Source: SYAN01 sp964406345 (GTDB lineage Bacteria; Actinomycetota; Actinomycetes; Nanopelagicales; Nanopelagicaceae). From it: a stretch of 25,526 nt of DNA. The translations under genes and the position numbers were made by a program. The stretch covers positions 1-25,526 of the forward strand of contig CAYORK010000018.1 of NCBI GenBank assembly GCA_964406345.1, written 5' to 3'. Every line of letters starts with the position of its first letter. The stretch's first letter is position 1. A model generated the notes under the pieces. It worked only from the letters and a program-made list of their open reading frames with translations. It was not told the DNA's origin and searched no databases. Positions 7,520 to 15,626 of this stretch are shown here, one piece after another.

Positions 7520-8035
7520 ATGACTATGGTCAGACGCACTCTCTTGGTAATTGCCAGCCTACTTTTGGTGGCTGGCTGCACGTCCTCGGATTCAGGATTC
7601 ACTCCGAAGGATGTCGGCTTCGCCGAGATGATGATCCCGCACCATGAGCAAGCAATACTCATGTCGGAGCTTGCTCTTGCGAACTCAGAAGATAAGGAAG
7701 TGCGCGATCTCGCTCAAGCCATCCTTAGCGCTCAATCTCCAGAGATCGAGCAGATGAAGAGTTGGCCAGGAGTGAATCCAAACCTGCATTCCGGGCACAT
7801 GATGGATGGCATGCTCTCGGATTCCGAGATCGAGGCGTTGCGGCAGGCGATGGGTAACTCCTTCGACTTGCTCTTCTTGGAGGGAATGATCAAGCATCAC
7901 GAGGGTGCGATCGTCATGGCAGAGGATGTCGTCGACTCTGAGAATCTTGAGGTCAGCGATCTTGCGAAAGCCATCATCTCCGCGCAAAAGAGCGAGATCG
8001 CTCTGATGCGCAGCATGATCGCTAAGCGAAAGTAA
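7520..8035 (+). CDS. DUF305 family lipoprotein
   Basis: 171 residues. A lipoprotein signal peptide ends in the lipobox LVAGC, so Cys20 should be lipidated and the protein held on the outer face of the membrane. The DUF305 domain has its two hallmark His pairs, MMIPHHEQAI (His41-His42) and a second MIKHHEGAIVMAE near residue 115, within a four-helix ferritin-like arrangement; a Met/His-rich GHMMDGM lies between them. DUF305 proteins are frequent near copper-handling genes, and Met/His content fits metal binding, but no copper genes are nearby here. The start ATG 7520 lies 4 bp after the upstream stop; ATG 7526 is an alternative. Its stop is only 3 bp from that of the convergent exporter gene. 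Confidence 0.88.
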   Translation: MTMVRRTLLVIASLLLVAGCTSSDSGFTPKDVGFAEMMIPHHEQAILMSELALANSEDKEVRDLAQAILSAQSPEIEQMKSWPGVNPNLHSGHMMDGMLSDSEIEALRQAMGNSFDLLFLEGMIKHHEGAIVMAEDVVDSENLEVSDLAKAIISAQKSEIALMRSMIAKRK

Positions 8036-8038
8036 GGG

Positions 8039-8929
8039 TCAGCGCCGTTCTGCAAGACCCTGCATCACAAGTCCGACAGCGACGAGGATCAACCCGAATG
8101 TCGCAAGTGGTGTGATCGCTTCATCAAGCACCCATATTCCAAGGATCGTCGCAGTCAAAGGATCCGCCAATAGGAGTGTGGCGGTTGGTGCTGGCGAGAG
8201 TCGCTTCAGTCCGACGACTTGCAGCGTATTGGCCAGAGCCATGCTGATCGCTCCAAGATAGATGGCGGTGAGCACTCCTGAAGTTGTCGTGATCCAAGCA
8301 AGCGAGTCTCCTACCAAGAGTGGAAGGAGCAAGACTGCACTCAGGGTGTAGGCGACTGCAGGAAGTTCCACTGGATGTCCGCCACGATTGAGTTCGTACT
8401 TGGCGCCATTGACATAACACCCCGTTGCAAGACCTGCGCCGAGCGCCATCACGATCCCCAGGACATCTAGATTCTCAAGTTGTTCCCACGAGCGAAGTAG
8501 AAGTCCGACCACTGCGAGCGACGTTGCGATGAACCAGATTCTCTTGAGCGGTGCCTTTAGTATCAATCGTCCGATCAATCCGGTGAAGAGTGGCATCGTC
8601 CCGATGGTGATGACAGTGCTCAGGGCAACGCCGGTCTTTGTTGTCGCACCGAAGAAGAGTGGCTGGAATGCTGCAGTGCTGAGAGCCATGACCCAAACAC
8701 CACGTCCTCTGATGACCTTGCCCAGGTTCCTTCTCTTACCACCAAAGAGCGGGAGAAGAAGCAGGAGTATCAAGCCACCAATACCTACTCGAGCAACACC
8801 AAGGCTTGTCGTCGATGCTTCGGCGGGTGCAAGAGCGACTGCTGTTCCGGCAGTTCCTAGTAGAGTCCCAGAAATCAATACGGCGATGATGGAACCGATC
8901 GAGCTTCGATACTCTTCTTGAGTTCTCAC
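8039..8929 (-). CDS. EamA/DMT-family transporter (10 TM)
   Basis: 296 residues with about ten hydrophobic segments in two EamA halves. The first half opens with a Gly-rich helix (LISGTLLGTAGTAVAL) and has the family's STAAFQPLFFGAT segment. The second half opens with MALGAGLATGCYV and ends in the typical PLTATILGIWVLDE and VAVGLVMQG helices. Such proteins export amino acids or other small metabolites by exchange with protons; the substrate cannot be predicted. GTG at 8929 is chosen because it lies six bases after a TAGGGT box. It is divergent from chaA, with only 29 bp between start codons. Confidence 0.9.
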   Translation of the reverse strand: MRTQEEYRSSIGSIIAVLISGTLLGTAGTAVALAPAEASTTSLGVARVGIGGLILLLLLPLFGGKRRNLGKVIRGRGVWVMALSTAAFQPLFFGATTKTGVALSTVITIGTMPLFTGLIGRLILKAPLKRIWFIATSLAVVGLLLRSWEQLENLDVLGIVMALGAGLATGCYVNGAKYELNRGGHPVELPAVAYTLSAVLLLPLLVGDSLAWITTTSGVLTAIYLGAISMALANTLQVVGLKRLSPAPTATLLLADPLTATILGIWVLDEAITPLATFGLILVAVGLVMQGLAERR

Positions 8930-8935
8930 TTGGGA

Positions 8936-8952
8936 ACCCTACTCATTACGCT
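8936..8952. promoter_or_regulatory. Two back-to-back leaderless promoters, EamA gene and chaA
   Basis: On the minus strand TAGGGT (8936-8941) is six bases from the GTG of the exporter. On the plus strand TACGCT (8947-8952) is six bases from the ATG of chaA. The two -10 boxes are 5 bp apart, so polymerase should be unable to open both at once. -35 boxes would lie within the opposite genes and are poor. Confidence 0.55.
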
Positions 8953-8958
8953 CTGCGC

Positions 8959-10056
8959 ATGGCAGCGACATTCAAAGGACTACGAAGTCGCTACTTCTCT
9001 CTGCCCTTACTCGCGCTCATACCGCTGATCTATGCCTGGCCTCGATCTCTCTCTACTCTTGCAATGGTCGCGCTGGGATTCCTTCTTGTCGCGGCAGTCT
9101 TTGTTGCCGTTCATCATGCCGAGGTGGTGGCCCTTCGTGTCGGAGAGCCTTTCGGTTCCTTGATCCTCGCTCTCTCTGTGACCGTGATCGAAGTTGGGAT
9201 GATCCTGGTGCTGGTCATCGGTGCACCAGAGAAGAATGTCAATCTCGCAAGAGATACCGTCTTCGCAGCTTTGATGATCACCATGAATGGCATCGTAGGA
9301 ATCGCGCTTCTGGTCAAGACTTTGAGCCGTGGCATCGCGACCTTCAATGCCCTCGGAGTGAGTGGAGCGCTCTCTGCGCTCGCCGCAATCAGCACATTGA
9401 GCATCATCCTCCCCTCAGTCACGACATCGTCACCGGGTCCGACCTTCACCATGCCACAGCTCGTCTTCGCAGCGATCGTTTCGCTCTTTCTCTATCTCAC
9501 CTTCGTGGCGGTACAGACAGTGAGGCACCGCGATTACTTCTTGCCGCCACCCCGTGACGACTCGATTGGATCTGTCGACGAGCATGTAGCTCCTCCGACG
9601 AATCGACAGGCAGTCCTTAGCGTTGCAGGTCTTGTCGTCTCGCTCGTGGTTGTCGTTGGACTTGCGAAGGTGACCAGTCCGTTGATCCAAGGGTTTGTGG
9701 ATGACCAAGGTCTGCCTCAAATGGTGGTTGCAGCGAGTATTGCGCTTGTAGTCCTCTTGCCGGAGTCCATCTCCGCGGTAAAGGCTGCGCTCTACGGACG
9801 GACTCAGACCAGTCTCAATCTTGCGTATGGATCAGCGTTGGCGAGTATTGGTCTCACCATTCCGACGATCGCACTCATCTCTATATTCACTAGCTATCAA
9901 GTGAACCTCGGTCTCAATGTCGCGGAGATCGTGCTCCTGGCCCTGACATTCATCGTCTCCACTTTGACTGTGGTCTCAGGACGCGCCTCGATATTGCAGG
10001 CTTCGATCCATCTCAGCATCTTCGGCGCATTCTTGGTCTTCGCGACGCTCCCTTAG
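8959..10056 (+). CDS. chaA: ChaA-type Ca2+(Na+)/H+ antiporter
   Basis: 365 residues, about 11 membrane segments, of the CaCA superfamily. The first alpha-repeat is HHAEVVALRVGEPFGSLIL followed by ALSVTVIE (about residues 52-78), where the Gly-Glu-Pro-Phe-Gly and the later Glu are the ion-binding elements of ChaA/CAX proteins. The second repeat is LPESISAVKAALYGR then SLNLAYGSALASIGLTIP (about residues 265-302). A polar loop near residues 190-210 separates the halves. The protein exports Ca2+ (and in E. coli Na+ or K+) in exchange for protons. It precedes ppk1 by 80 bp; polyphosphate binds Ca2+, so a functional link is possible but not shown. The ATG follows TACGCT by six bases and has no Shine-Dalgarno. 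Confidence 0.9.
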   Translation: MAATFKGLRSRYFSLPLLALIPLIYAWPRSLSTLAMVALGFLLVAAVFVAVHHAEVVALRVGEPFGSLILALSVTVIEVGMILVLVIGAPEKNVNLARDTVFAALMITMNGIVGIALLVKTLSRGIATFNALGVSGALSALAAISTLSIILPSVTTSSPGPTFTMPQLVFAAIVSLFLYLTFVAVQTVRHRDYFLPPPRDDSIGSVDEHVAPPTNRQAVLSVAGLVVSLVVVVGLAKVTSPLIQGFVDDQGLPQMVVAASIALVVLLPESISAVKAALYGRTQTSLNLAYGSALASIGLTIPTIALISIFTSYQVNLGLNVAEIVLLALTFIVSTLTVVSGRASILQASIHLSIFGAFLVFATLP

Positions 10057-10124
10057 CGCTCCTGAGCTCGTCACTCTTAGGACAGAAGATGCCGGGTATT
10101 CACTCACCATTAACCATAGGACAT

Positions 10125-10130
10125 CACGCT
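10125..10130 (+). promoter_or_regulatory. Possible -10 box of ppk1
   Basis: CACGCT ends six bases before the GTG start of ppk1, the same geometry as the other leaderless genes, but the first base is C and no -35 is seen. The 80-bp gap 10057-10136 shows no terminator hairpin for chaA. Confidence 0.3.
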
Positions 10131-10136
10131 TAGGCA

Positions 10137-12197
10137 GTGACCATCTCCCGGTACACAGATCGTGAGTTGAGCTGGCTCGACTTCAATGAAAGAGTGCTTG
10201 AGCTCTCGGCTGATCGCGATCTCCCGCTCCTGGAACGTGCGCGATACGCCGCGATTTTCGCTTCCAACTTGGATGAGTTCTACATGGTTCGCGTGGCAAC
10301 ACTGAAGGAGCTTATTGGTGGAGGGGTCAGCAATCGCAATAGCGCCGGCTTTACTCCAACACAACTTCTCAACGAAATTGTAAATCGAACGAAGGAATCA
10401 TCCAAAAGACATTCGGACATCTTTGAGTTTGAAATCAAGCCGGGCCTTGATCGACTCGGTATCCACTTGACCTCATGGTCTGGGTTGACTGATGATGAGC
10501 GGGAGCACGTCAACTCACTCTTCGAGCGGCTGATCTTTCCTGTCCTCACACCTTTGGCTGTCGATCCCTCCAGACCATTTCCCTATATCTCTGGTCTCTC
10601 ACTCAACTTGGCCGTCATCGTTCGACGCCCTGGTGCAGAAGAGGAATCTTTTGCAAGGATAAAGGTGCCAACGAATTTACCCCGCTTTGTACAGACGCTT
10701 CCCAGTACTCAGGCTCGATTCATGCCACTGGAGCAGTTGATTGCAGCTCACCTCAATCAACTCTTTCCGGGGATGGATATTGTCGATCACTGCACATTTC
10801 GATTGACGCGGAATGCTGATCTCGATCTCGAAGAGGATGAAACTGAGGATCTGATCTCAACTTTAGAACAAGAACTGCAGCGGCGAAAGTTCGGTCCACC
10901 CGTGCGACTTGAAGTCGATCGTGAGATCAAGCCAGCATTATTGGCGACGTTAGCCGAAGAGTTGGATCTTCCTTTGAATGAGGTCATCAGAGTCGCAGAG
11001 CCACTCGATTTGACCTCGCTCTTCTACTTCGCTGACTTTGAGATACCTGACGCGAGATTCCCGAAGTTCAGATCGACTTCGAACCTTGCCTTGGCTGATC
11101 TCGAAGACGAGGATATGGATGGACTTCTCGCAGTTGTGAGACAAGGTGAAGTGCTCCTTCATCACCCTTACGAGTCTTTTTCGGGATCAGTGGTCAAGTT
11201 CATCGAGATGGCAGCACGAGATCCTCAAGTCCTCGCAATCAAGCAGACCCTGTACCGCACATCAGGTGATTCGCCAATTATGGCCGCTTTGATCGAGGCC
11301 GCTCAGGCGGGAAAACAAGTGCTCGCTGTAGTCGAACTTCGTGCTCGCTTCGACGAGATGGCCAACGTGCGATGGGCGCGTAAATTGGAAGAGGCAGGAG
11401 TTCATGTCGTCTATGGACTCTTGGGCTTGAAGACGCACGCCAAACTCTCACTGGTGGTCCGTGAAGAGGTCGGTGGAATCCGTCGCTACTCGCATGTGGG
11501 AACGGGGAATTACAACCCGAAGACCGCAAGAATCTATGACGATCTTGGTGTACTTAGTAGCGATCCGATTCTTGGTGAGGATCTGACGGTGCTTTTCAAC
11601 CAACTCTCGGGCTTCGCACCTGATGCGAGATACTCACGACTTCTCGTCGCACCAAAGACCATCCGAACCGGACTCATCGCACGGATCGAGAATGAGATCA
11701 CCATCGCAAAGTCCGGTGGCCGAGCACGAATCAGGATGAAGCTCAACTCGCTCGTCGATGAGGAATTCTGCGACTATCTCTATTGGGCCTCCGAGGCGGG
11801 AGTCGATATCGACCTGTGGATCAGGGGCATCTGTTCAGTCCAGCCTGGAGTCTTGGGTCGATCCGAGCGGATCCGAGTCCGCTCCATACTCGGGAGATTC
11901 TTGGAGCACTCCCGGATTTACCACTTTCACAATGGTGGATCTGATGAGTACTTCATCGGTAGCGCCGACTTGATGGAGCGAAATCTAGACCGGAGAGTAG
12001 AAGCGTTGGTTCGTATTGATCGGGCCGAACACAAAGATGAACTCAATCGACAATTCACAGACGCTTTCAGCCCGGACGTATCCCGATGGGAATTGAGCGA
12101 GGGGACTTCATGGCGCAGAGTCTTCCTTGATCAAGACGGCAACAGGCTCAGCGATTTCCAAGAGCGTGAGATCGAGCGCAGGAGGGCAGCGAAATGA
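10137..12197 (+). CDS. ppk1: Polyphosphate kinase 1
   Basis: 686 residues, the normal length. The enzyme makes inorganic polyphosphate from ATP, reversibly. The N-terminus has RELSWLDFNERVLE and the SNLDEFYMVRVA helix. The two catalytic histidines are present and sit almost exactly at E. coli numbering: His434 in KTHAKL (E. coli His435, the phosphorylated residue) and His591 in EHSRIYHFHNGG (E. coli His592). HVGTGNYNPKTARIYDD and IGSADLMERNLDRRVE complete the PLD-like catalytic domains. The start is GTG at 10137 just before the RELSW motif. Its stop overlaps the ATG of mutT1 by four bases (ATGA at 12194-12197), so the two are translationally coupled. The pair ppk1-mutT1 is also adjacent in mycobacteria. 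Confidence 0.97.
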   Translation: MTISRYTDRELSWLDFNERVLELSADRDLPLLERARYAAIFASNLDEFYMVRVATLKELIGGGVSNRNSAGFTPTQLLNEIVNRTKESSKRHSDIFEFEIKPGLDRLGIHLTSWSGLTDDEREHVNSLFERLIFPVLTPLAVDPSRPFPYISGLSLNLAVIVRRPGAEEESFARIKVPTNLPRFVQTLPSTQARFMPLEQLIAAHLNQLFPGMDIVDHCTFRLTRNADLDLEEDETEDLISTLEQELQRRKFGPPVRLEVDREIKPALLATLAEELDLPLNEVIRVAEPLDLTSLFYFADFEIPDARFPKFRSTSNLALADLEDEDMDGLLAVVRQGEVLLHHPYESFSGSVVKFIEMAARDPQVLAIKQTLYRTSGDSPIMAALIEAAQAGKQVLAVVELRARFDEMANVRWARKLEEAGVHVVYGLLGLKTHAKLSLVVREEVGGIRRYSHVGTGNYNPKTARIYDDLGVLSSDPILGEDLTVLFNQLSGFAPDARYSRLLVAPKTIRTGLIARIENEITIAKSGGRARIRMKLNSLVDEEFCDYLYWASEAGVDIDLWIRGICSVQPGVLGRSERIRVRSILGRFLEHSRIYHFHNGGSDEYFIGSADLMERNLDRRVEALVRIDRAEHKDELNRQFTDAFSPDVSRWELSEGTSWRRVFLDQDGNRLSDFQEREIERRRAAK

Positions 12198-13090
12198 TTC
12201 GTGATGAGGAGGATGTGATCATGGCGGCGGGTGCCGTCCTGTGGCGCCGCGATAGAGCCGGTCAAGTCGAAGTGGCTATCATCCATCGTCCGGCTTACGA
12301 CGATTGGACACTTCCGAAAGGAAAAGTCGAAGGCAGCGAAGCGCTGATCGCCTGCGCTTACCGTGAAGTCTTGGAGGAGACGGGTTACAGATCCCGATTC
12401 GGTCCCTATCTTGGTGACACCTTCTATCAAGTCAATGGCATCCCGAAGGTGGTTAGGTATTGGGCCACGCAAGCGCTACCAGGTGATGACGAGAGTTTCG
12501 ACCGTTCCGAAGTTGATGAGATTCTTTGGTTGGCCCCAAAGAAGGCGATCGAACGGCTGACCATCAAGGATGATCGCAAGATCCTCAAGAAGTTCCTGAA
12601 GTTGGGTCGAGATACAAGACCAATCGTGCTACTCCGCCATGCAGAAGCCGTTGAGCGCGATGGATGGCAGGGTGATGATGGTGATCGTCCATTGACTGAC
12701 AAAGGGCAAAGGCAGGTCTCCGAATTGATCACGAGTATGCGCGTCTTTGATATCAAGGAGATCCACACCTCGGATGCAATACGGTGCTTTGAGACCGTCA
12801 AGCCGATCGCAGGTGCCTATGGAATTCGACCTGTGGTCAACAGCGACTTGAGCGAGTACACCTACTCAAGGGATAAGGCCAGCGCGGCTCGCTACATCAA
12901 GAACCTCTTTGAACGCGATGAGGCGATCATGGTTTGTGGGCACAATCCGATCCTTTCGAAGATCGTAAAGAAACTGGCTCGCAGATTGGATATGTACAAG
13001 GAGGACTTCTCGCTCGGAAAGGGAGATGCCTTCATCATCCATCGAAGTAACGGGAAGATCTACGACATCGACCACCTCAAGGTCAATTGA
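12194..13090 (+). CDS. mutT1: MutT1-type Nudix hydrolase fused to a SixA-like histidine phosphatase
   Basis: 298 residues in two domains. Residues 8-135 are a Nudix hydrolase with the complete Nudix box at 43-65 (GKVEGSE, then REVLEETGY). Residues 142-298 are a histidine phosphatase with the catalytic RHA at 148-150 and the second His in CGHNP (His250). The architecture is that of mycobacterial MutT1, which hydrolyses 8-oxo-(d)GTP and also dinucleoside polyphosphates and related compounds. The enzyme should clean oxidised nucleotides and may act on phosphate-rich nucleotides made near polyphosphate metabolism. The ATG lies within the last codons of ppk1 (ATGA overlap). The stop shares a palindrome with the stop of the convergent ppx gene. 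Cytoplasmic. Confidence 0.92.
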   Translation: MIRDEEDVIMAAGAVLWRRDRAGQVEVAIIHRPAYDDWTLPKGKVEGSEALIACAYREVLEETGYRSRFGPYLGDTFYQVNGIPKVVRYWATQALPGDDESFDRSEVDEILWLAPKKAIERLTIKDDRKILKKFLKLGRDTRPIVLLRHAEAVERDGWQGDDGDRPLTDKGQRQVSELITSMRVFDIKEIHTSDAIRCFETVKPIAGAYGIRPVVNSDLSEYTYSRDKASAARYIKNLFERDEAIMVCGHNPILSKIVKKLARRLDMYKEDFSLGKGDAFIIHRSNGKIYDIDHLKVN

Positions 13091-14033
13091 GGTTATCGAG
13101 CCAATCGATACGACGAAGGACGATTCCTTCTCGGAGTGCCCAAGGACAGATCTCGATTGTTGGAAGTTGCAGCTCACTCATGAGCTCTCGGGCGACGATC
13201 GCGCCCGCAACCAATTGATGTGCCCGGGAGGCCGAGACTCGAGGCAGTCTTGCCCGCTCTGCCGTCGTCATCCCGATCAACTTCTTGGTGAGTAGATCCA
13301 ACGACTTTCGAAGGATGATTCCGGTACCGTCACCAAGCAACTCCGACGTAAGTCGCGCCAGAGTACGGAACGTTTTGCTGGTTCCAACCGCGCGATAGCT
13401 TGTAAACGGAGCAAAGTCCTCCGTAAGTGGAGCCAGAGTGGTTTCAATATGCTGCTGAAGATTCTGAATGCCTTTCGCTGAGAAGGGGTCCCCTCTGAGA
13501 AACTCGCGTGTCATTCGTGCTGCTCCAACAGGATAAGAGTGAGCAAGTTCCGGCACCTCATCGCCGCCAGCAGCAATCTCAAGCGAGCCACCACCAATAT
13601 CGAGGACCAGTAGTTCGCCGCTTGACCACCCCAACCATCTTCGTACCGCAAGGAACGTGAACTTTGCCTCCTCTTCCCCCGTGAGCACTTGCAGGTCGAG
13701 ATCCAGCCGTTGATTGATCGATTCGATGATCTCTTGCCCGTTGGTCGCCTCTCGGATAGCTGACGTTGCAAAAGCGAGAACCTCATCCAGATCGAGTTGA
13801 GTCACGTTAGCTAGAGATTCTTCAATGGTTCTGAAGAGCAACTCCCTTCCTTCGTCCGAGATTCTTCCGGACTCATCGACATATTCCGTCAGTCGAAGCT
13901 CCGTCTTGTGACTGGATGTATGAATGGGGCGTGAACCGCGATGTGCATCAACGACTTGTAAGTGAACGGTATTCGAACCGACATCAAGGACACCGAGGCG
14001 CACAGGTCGAATAGTAGGGATGGGATCAAACAT
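13083..14033 (-). CDS. ppx: Ppx/GppA family exopolyphosphatase
   Basis: 316 residues of the ASKHA-fold Ppx/GppA family. Both phosphate-binding loops are present: DVGSNTVHLQV (from residue 17) and DIGGGSLEI (145-153). ATSAIREATN (89-98), TGEEEA (118-123) and the late ICPWALREGIVL are family signatures. The protein is of the short, single-module type usual in Actinobacteria, lacking the C-terminal HD-like domain of E. coli Ppx. It should release phosphate from polyphosphate or hydrolyse pppGpp; sequence alone does not separate these. It starts 6 bp after the glycosyltransferase stop, so it is probably co-transcribed, and runs head-on into mutT1 with an 8-bp overlap. Confidence 0.93.
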   Translation of the reverse strand: MFDPIPTIRPVRLGVLDVGSNTVHLQVVDAHRGSRPIHTSSHKTELRLTEYVDESGRISDEGRELLFRTIEESLANVTQLDLDEVLAFATSAIREATNGQEIIESINQRLDLDLQVLTGEEEAKFTFLAVRRWLGWSSGELLVLDIGGGSLEIAAGGDEVPELAHSYPVGAARMTREFLRGDPFSAKGIQNLQQHIETTLAPLTEDFAPFTSYRAVGTSKTFRTLARLTSELLGDGTGIILRKSLDLLTKKLIGMTTAERARLPRVSASRAHQLVAGAIVARELMSELQLPTIEICPWALREGIVLRRIDWLDNLN

Positions 14034-14039
14034 ATCCTG

Positions 14040-15503
14040 CTAGATCGACTCCTCAATGATGGGTGTCACAGGATCAGGGAGGTCGAAGTCCCCAGCGTCT
14101 TCCGCAAGAGGAGCTCGGTAGGAACGTGCTGCGATGGAACGCCTTCGCATTCGATAGGTACGGCTAGCGCCTGTGATCATGTGCTCGAGTGGCGCCTCCG
14201 ATTTGATCAGAGTCATGAGGGCGTGTGCTTGCGTCTCCTCTGAGAAGGTGACTGGATGAACCACCTCTGGCGCGACATCTTTGCGAGGAAAGAAGGTTCG
14301 GTAAGCGATAGCAAGTACGCGAAGACTCGCGATTCCGACGGACCGAATTCGGCGTAGAGCTTGCGTTCGCAAGAGATAGCGAAAGTAGTTGACTTTGAAC
14401 CCGAGATGGTGACTCTCGTCTCGAATCAAGTTGAGATAGTGGCGCGTGGCCTCCTCATTGCCTGTCATTGCAGGTAAGTCGCGACATGCGCGCGCAAGTC
14501 GTTCCCGGAGTGACTCGTCTTGGAGCATTCGGACCTTCGCCGTTATGTCGTTTAGATCGTCTTGATTTGCAGTCAACGCGAATCCTTGTTCATGAGTCCA
14601 TCGTGCTCGCGAAGCCTGGTCATCCGTACCTCGGATGTTGGGAACGAAAACTGTGGGAAGACATGCCGGCAATAGTTCGTGGACCCCGTTGTATCCGGCC
14701 GCTGCGACTGCACCATCAAAAGCGTGAAGGAGATCGGCCAAGGGAAAGTAACGGATCACCTTGAGATCCAAGCCCTCAGGTGCAAGCGATTTTCCATGGG
14801 TGTCAGTGGGGTTCTTGGTCAAGATGACTTGCAGATCACGCCAACCAACTAGTCCCAAAAGTGCTGCGTGCATCTTCTCGTTGACATCACCGTCACCTGT
14901 TCCTAGCTGCACCAGGATTGCTGGTCGATGAGGATCAATACCCAAGATCCTTCGGGCCTCACTGCGATCCATCGCCCATCGCGGTTGGTAGAGGGATATA
15001 GGAGATGTCAGGTGGGCATCGTTTCGCATCGAAGTCGGTCCAGTATCAAAGACTCGAGCGAAGTCACCAGGTTCGACGATGTGGTCCATCAATCGAGATT
15101 GAAGGGAGAGAAGGTGTCGACTCGGCTTCCACTGCCACAATCCCCTTCGAACCCAGACCAGCTTGATCGAGGGCCTTGCATCCTTGGCCGCAATCACTCC
15201 CGGGTAAGGAACGACACCATCGAATGCCAGTAGTGATGCCCCAGTTTCATCGATTAGCGCGACCAATCGGTCCTTGAGATATCGATCCCACTTGCTACGC
15301 GGCATCAGATTGCGATCTCGCCCGGGAATGTACTCCACGCGCAGCTCAAGCGACTCCGGAAGTTCAGCCACGCCTGCTGCCATCGAGACCACGATGACTT
15401 CCGCCTCTTCTTTCAATACGCGAGCGATCGCCGATGCCCTCGCAAGGTGACCCATTCCGATCCCGTTGCTGGTGGCCAGGATCATGGTTGGGCGTGATCT
15501 CAC
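14040..15503 (-). CDS. GT-B type glycosyltransferase with a C-terminal extension
   Basis: 487 residues. The N-terminal half has the nucleotide-sugar glycosyltransferase opening ILATSNGIGMGHLARA, and the second half has ILVQLGTGDG (about residue 215) and the donor-side loop AAAGYNGVHELLPACLPTVFVPN, resembling the MurG/UGT group. It probably moves a sugar from a UDP-type donor to an unknown acceptor. About 130 residues after the catalytic region (roughly 355-487) are unusual: a basic, aromatic stretch and an acidic tail without a recognised domain. No signal peptide or membrane helix is evident. GTG at 15503 is six bases after TACGGT, which decides the start; the ATG seven codons later is an alternative. 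ppx follows after 6 bp. A sulfotransferase is divergent, so the two may decorate the same molecule. Confidence 0.8.
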   Translation of the reverse strand: MRSRPTMILATSNGIGMGHLARASAIARVLKEEAEVIVVSMAAGVAELPESLELRVEYIPGRDRNLMPRSKWDRYLKDRLVALIDETGASLLAFDGVVPYPGVIAAKDARPSIKLVWVRRGLWQWKPSRHLLSLQSRLMDHIVEPGDFARVFDTGPTSMRNDAHLTSPISLYQPRWAMDRSEARRILGIDPHRPAILVQLGTGDGDVNEKMHAALLGLVGWRDLQVILTKNPTDTHGKSLAPEGLDLKVIRYFPLADLLHAFDGAVAAAGYNGVHELLPACLPTVFVPNIRGTDDQASRARWTHEQGFALTANQDDLNDITAKVRMLQDESLRERLARACRDLPAMTGNEEATRHYLNLIRDESHHLGFKVNYFRYLLRTQALRRIRSVGIASLRVLAIAYRTFFPRKDVAPEVVHPVTFSEETQAHALMTLIKSEAPLEHMITGASRTYRMRRRSIAARSYRAPLAEDAGDFDLPDPVTPIIEESI

Positions 15504-15509
15504 TCCATG

Positions 15510-15515
15510 ACCGTA
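15510..15515 (-). promoter_or_regulatory. -10 box of the glycosyltransferase-ppx operon
   Basis: TACGGT on the minus strand ends six bases before the GTG start, again the leaderless geometry. No strong -35 box. Confidence 0.5.
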
Positions 15516-15612
15516 GGAAGGAATCGGTACGAGAACTCTGCTGCTTCCTGTCCAATCAATGAAGAGTTGGTAAACAACTGGGCGTCGTTCATTGCATGTT
15601 CATGGGTTCCCC

Positions 15613-15618
15613 TAGCCT
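15613..15618 (+). promoter_or_regulatory. Candidate -10 box of the sulfotransferase
   Basis: TAGCCT lies eight bases before the ATG at 15627; TTGCAT (15592-15597) could be the -35, with a short 15-base spacing. Transcription would begin at or within two bases of the start codon. Confidence 0.4.
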
Positions 15619-15626
15619 CATCGTTC

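Noticed and set aside
15507..15626. Longer sulfotransferase starting at 15507
   Set aside because: The extra 40 codons overlap the promoter of the divergent glycosyltransferase and precede the conserved PAPS loop without any domain.
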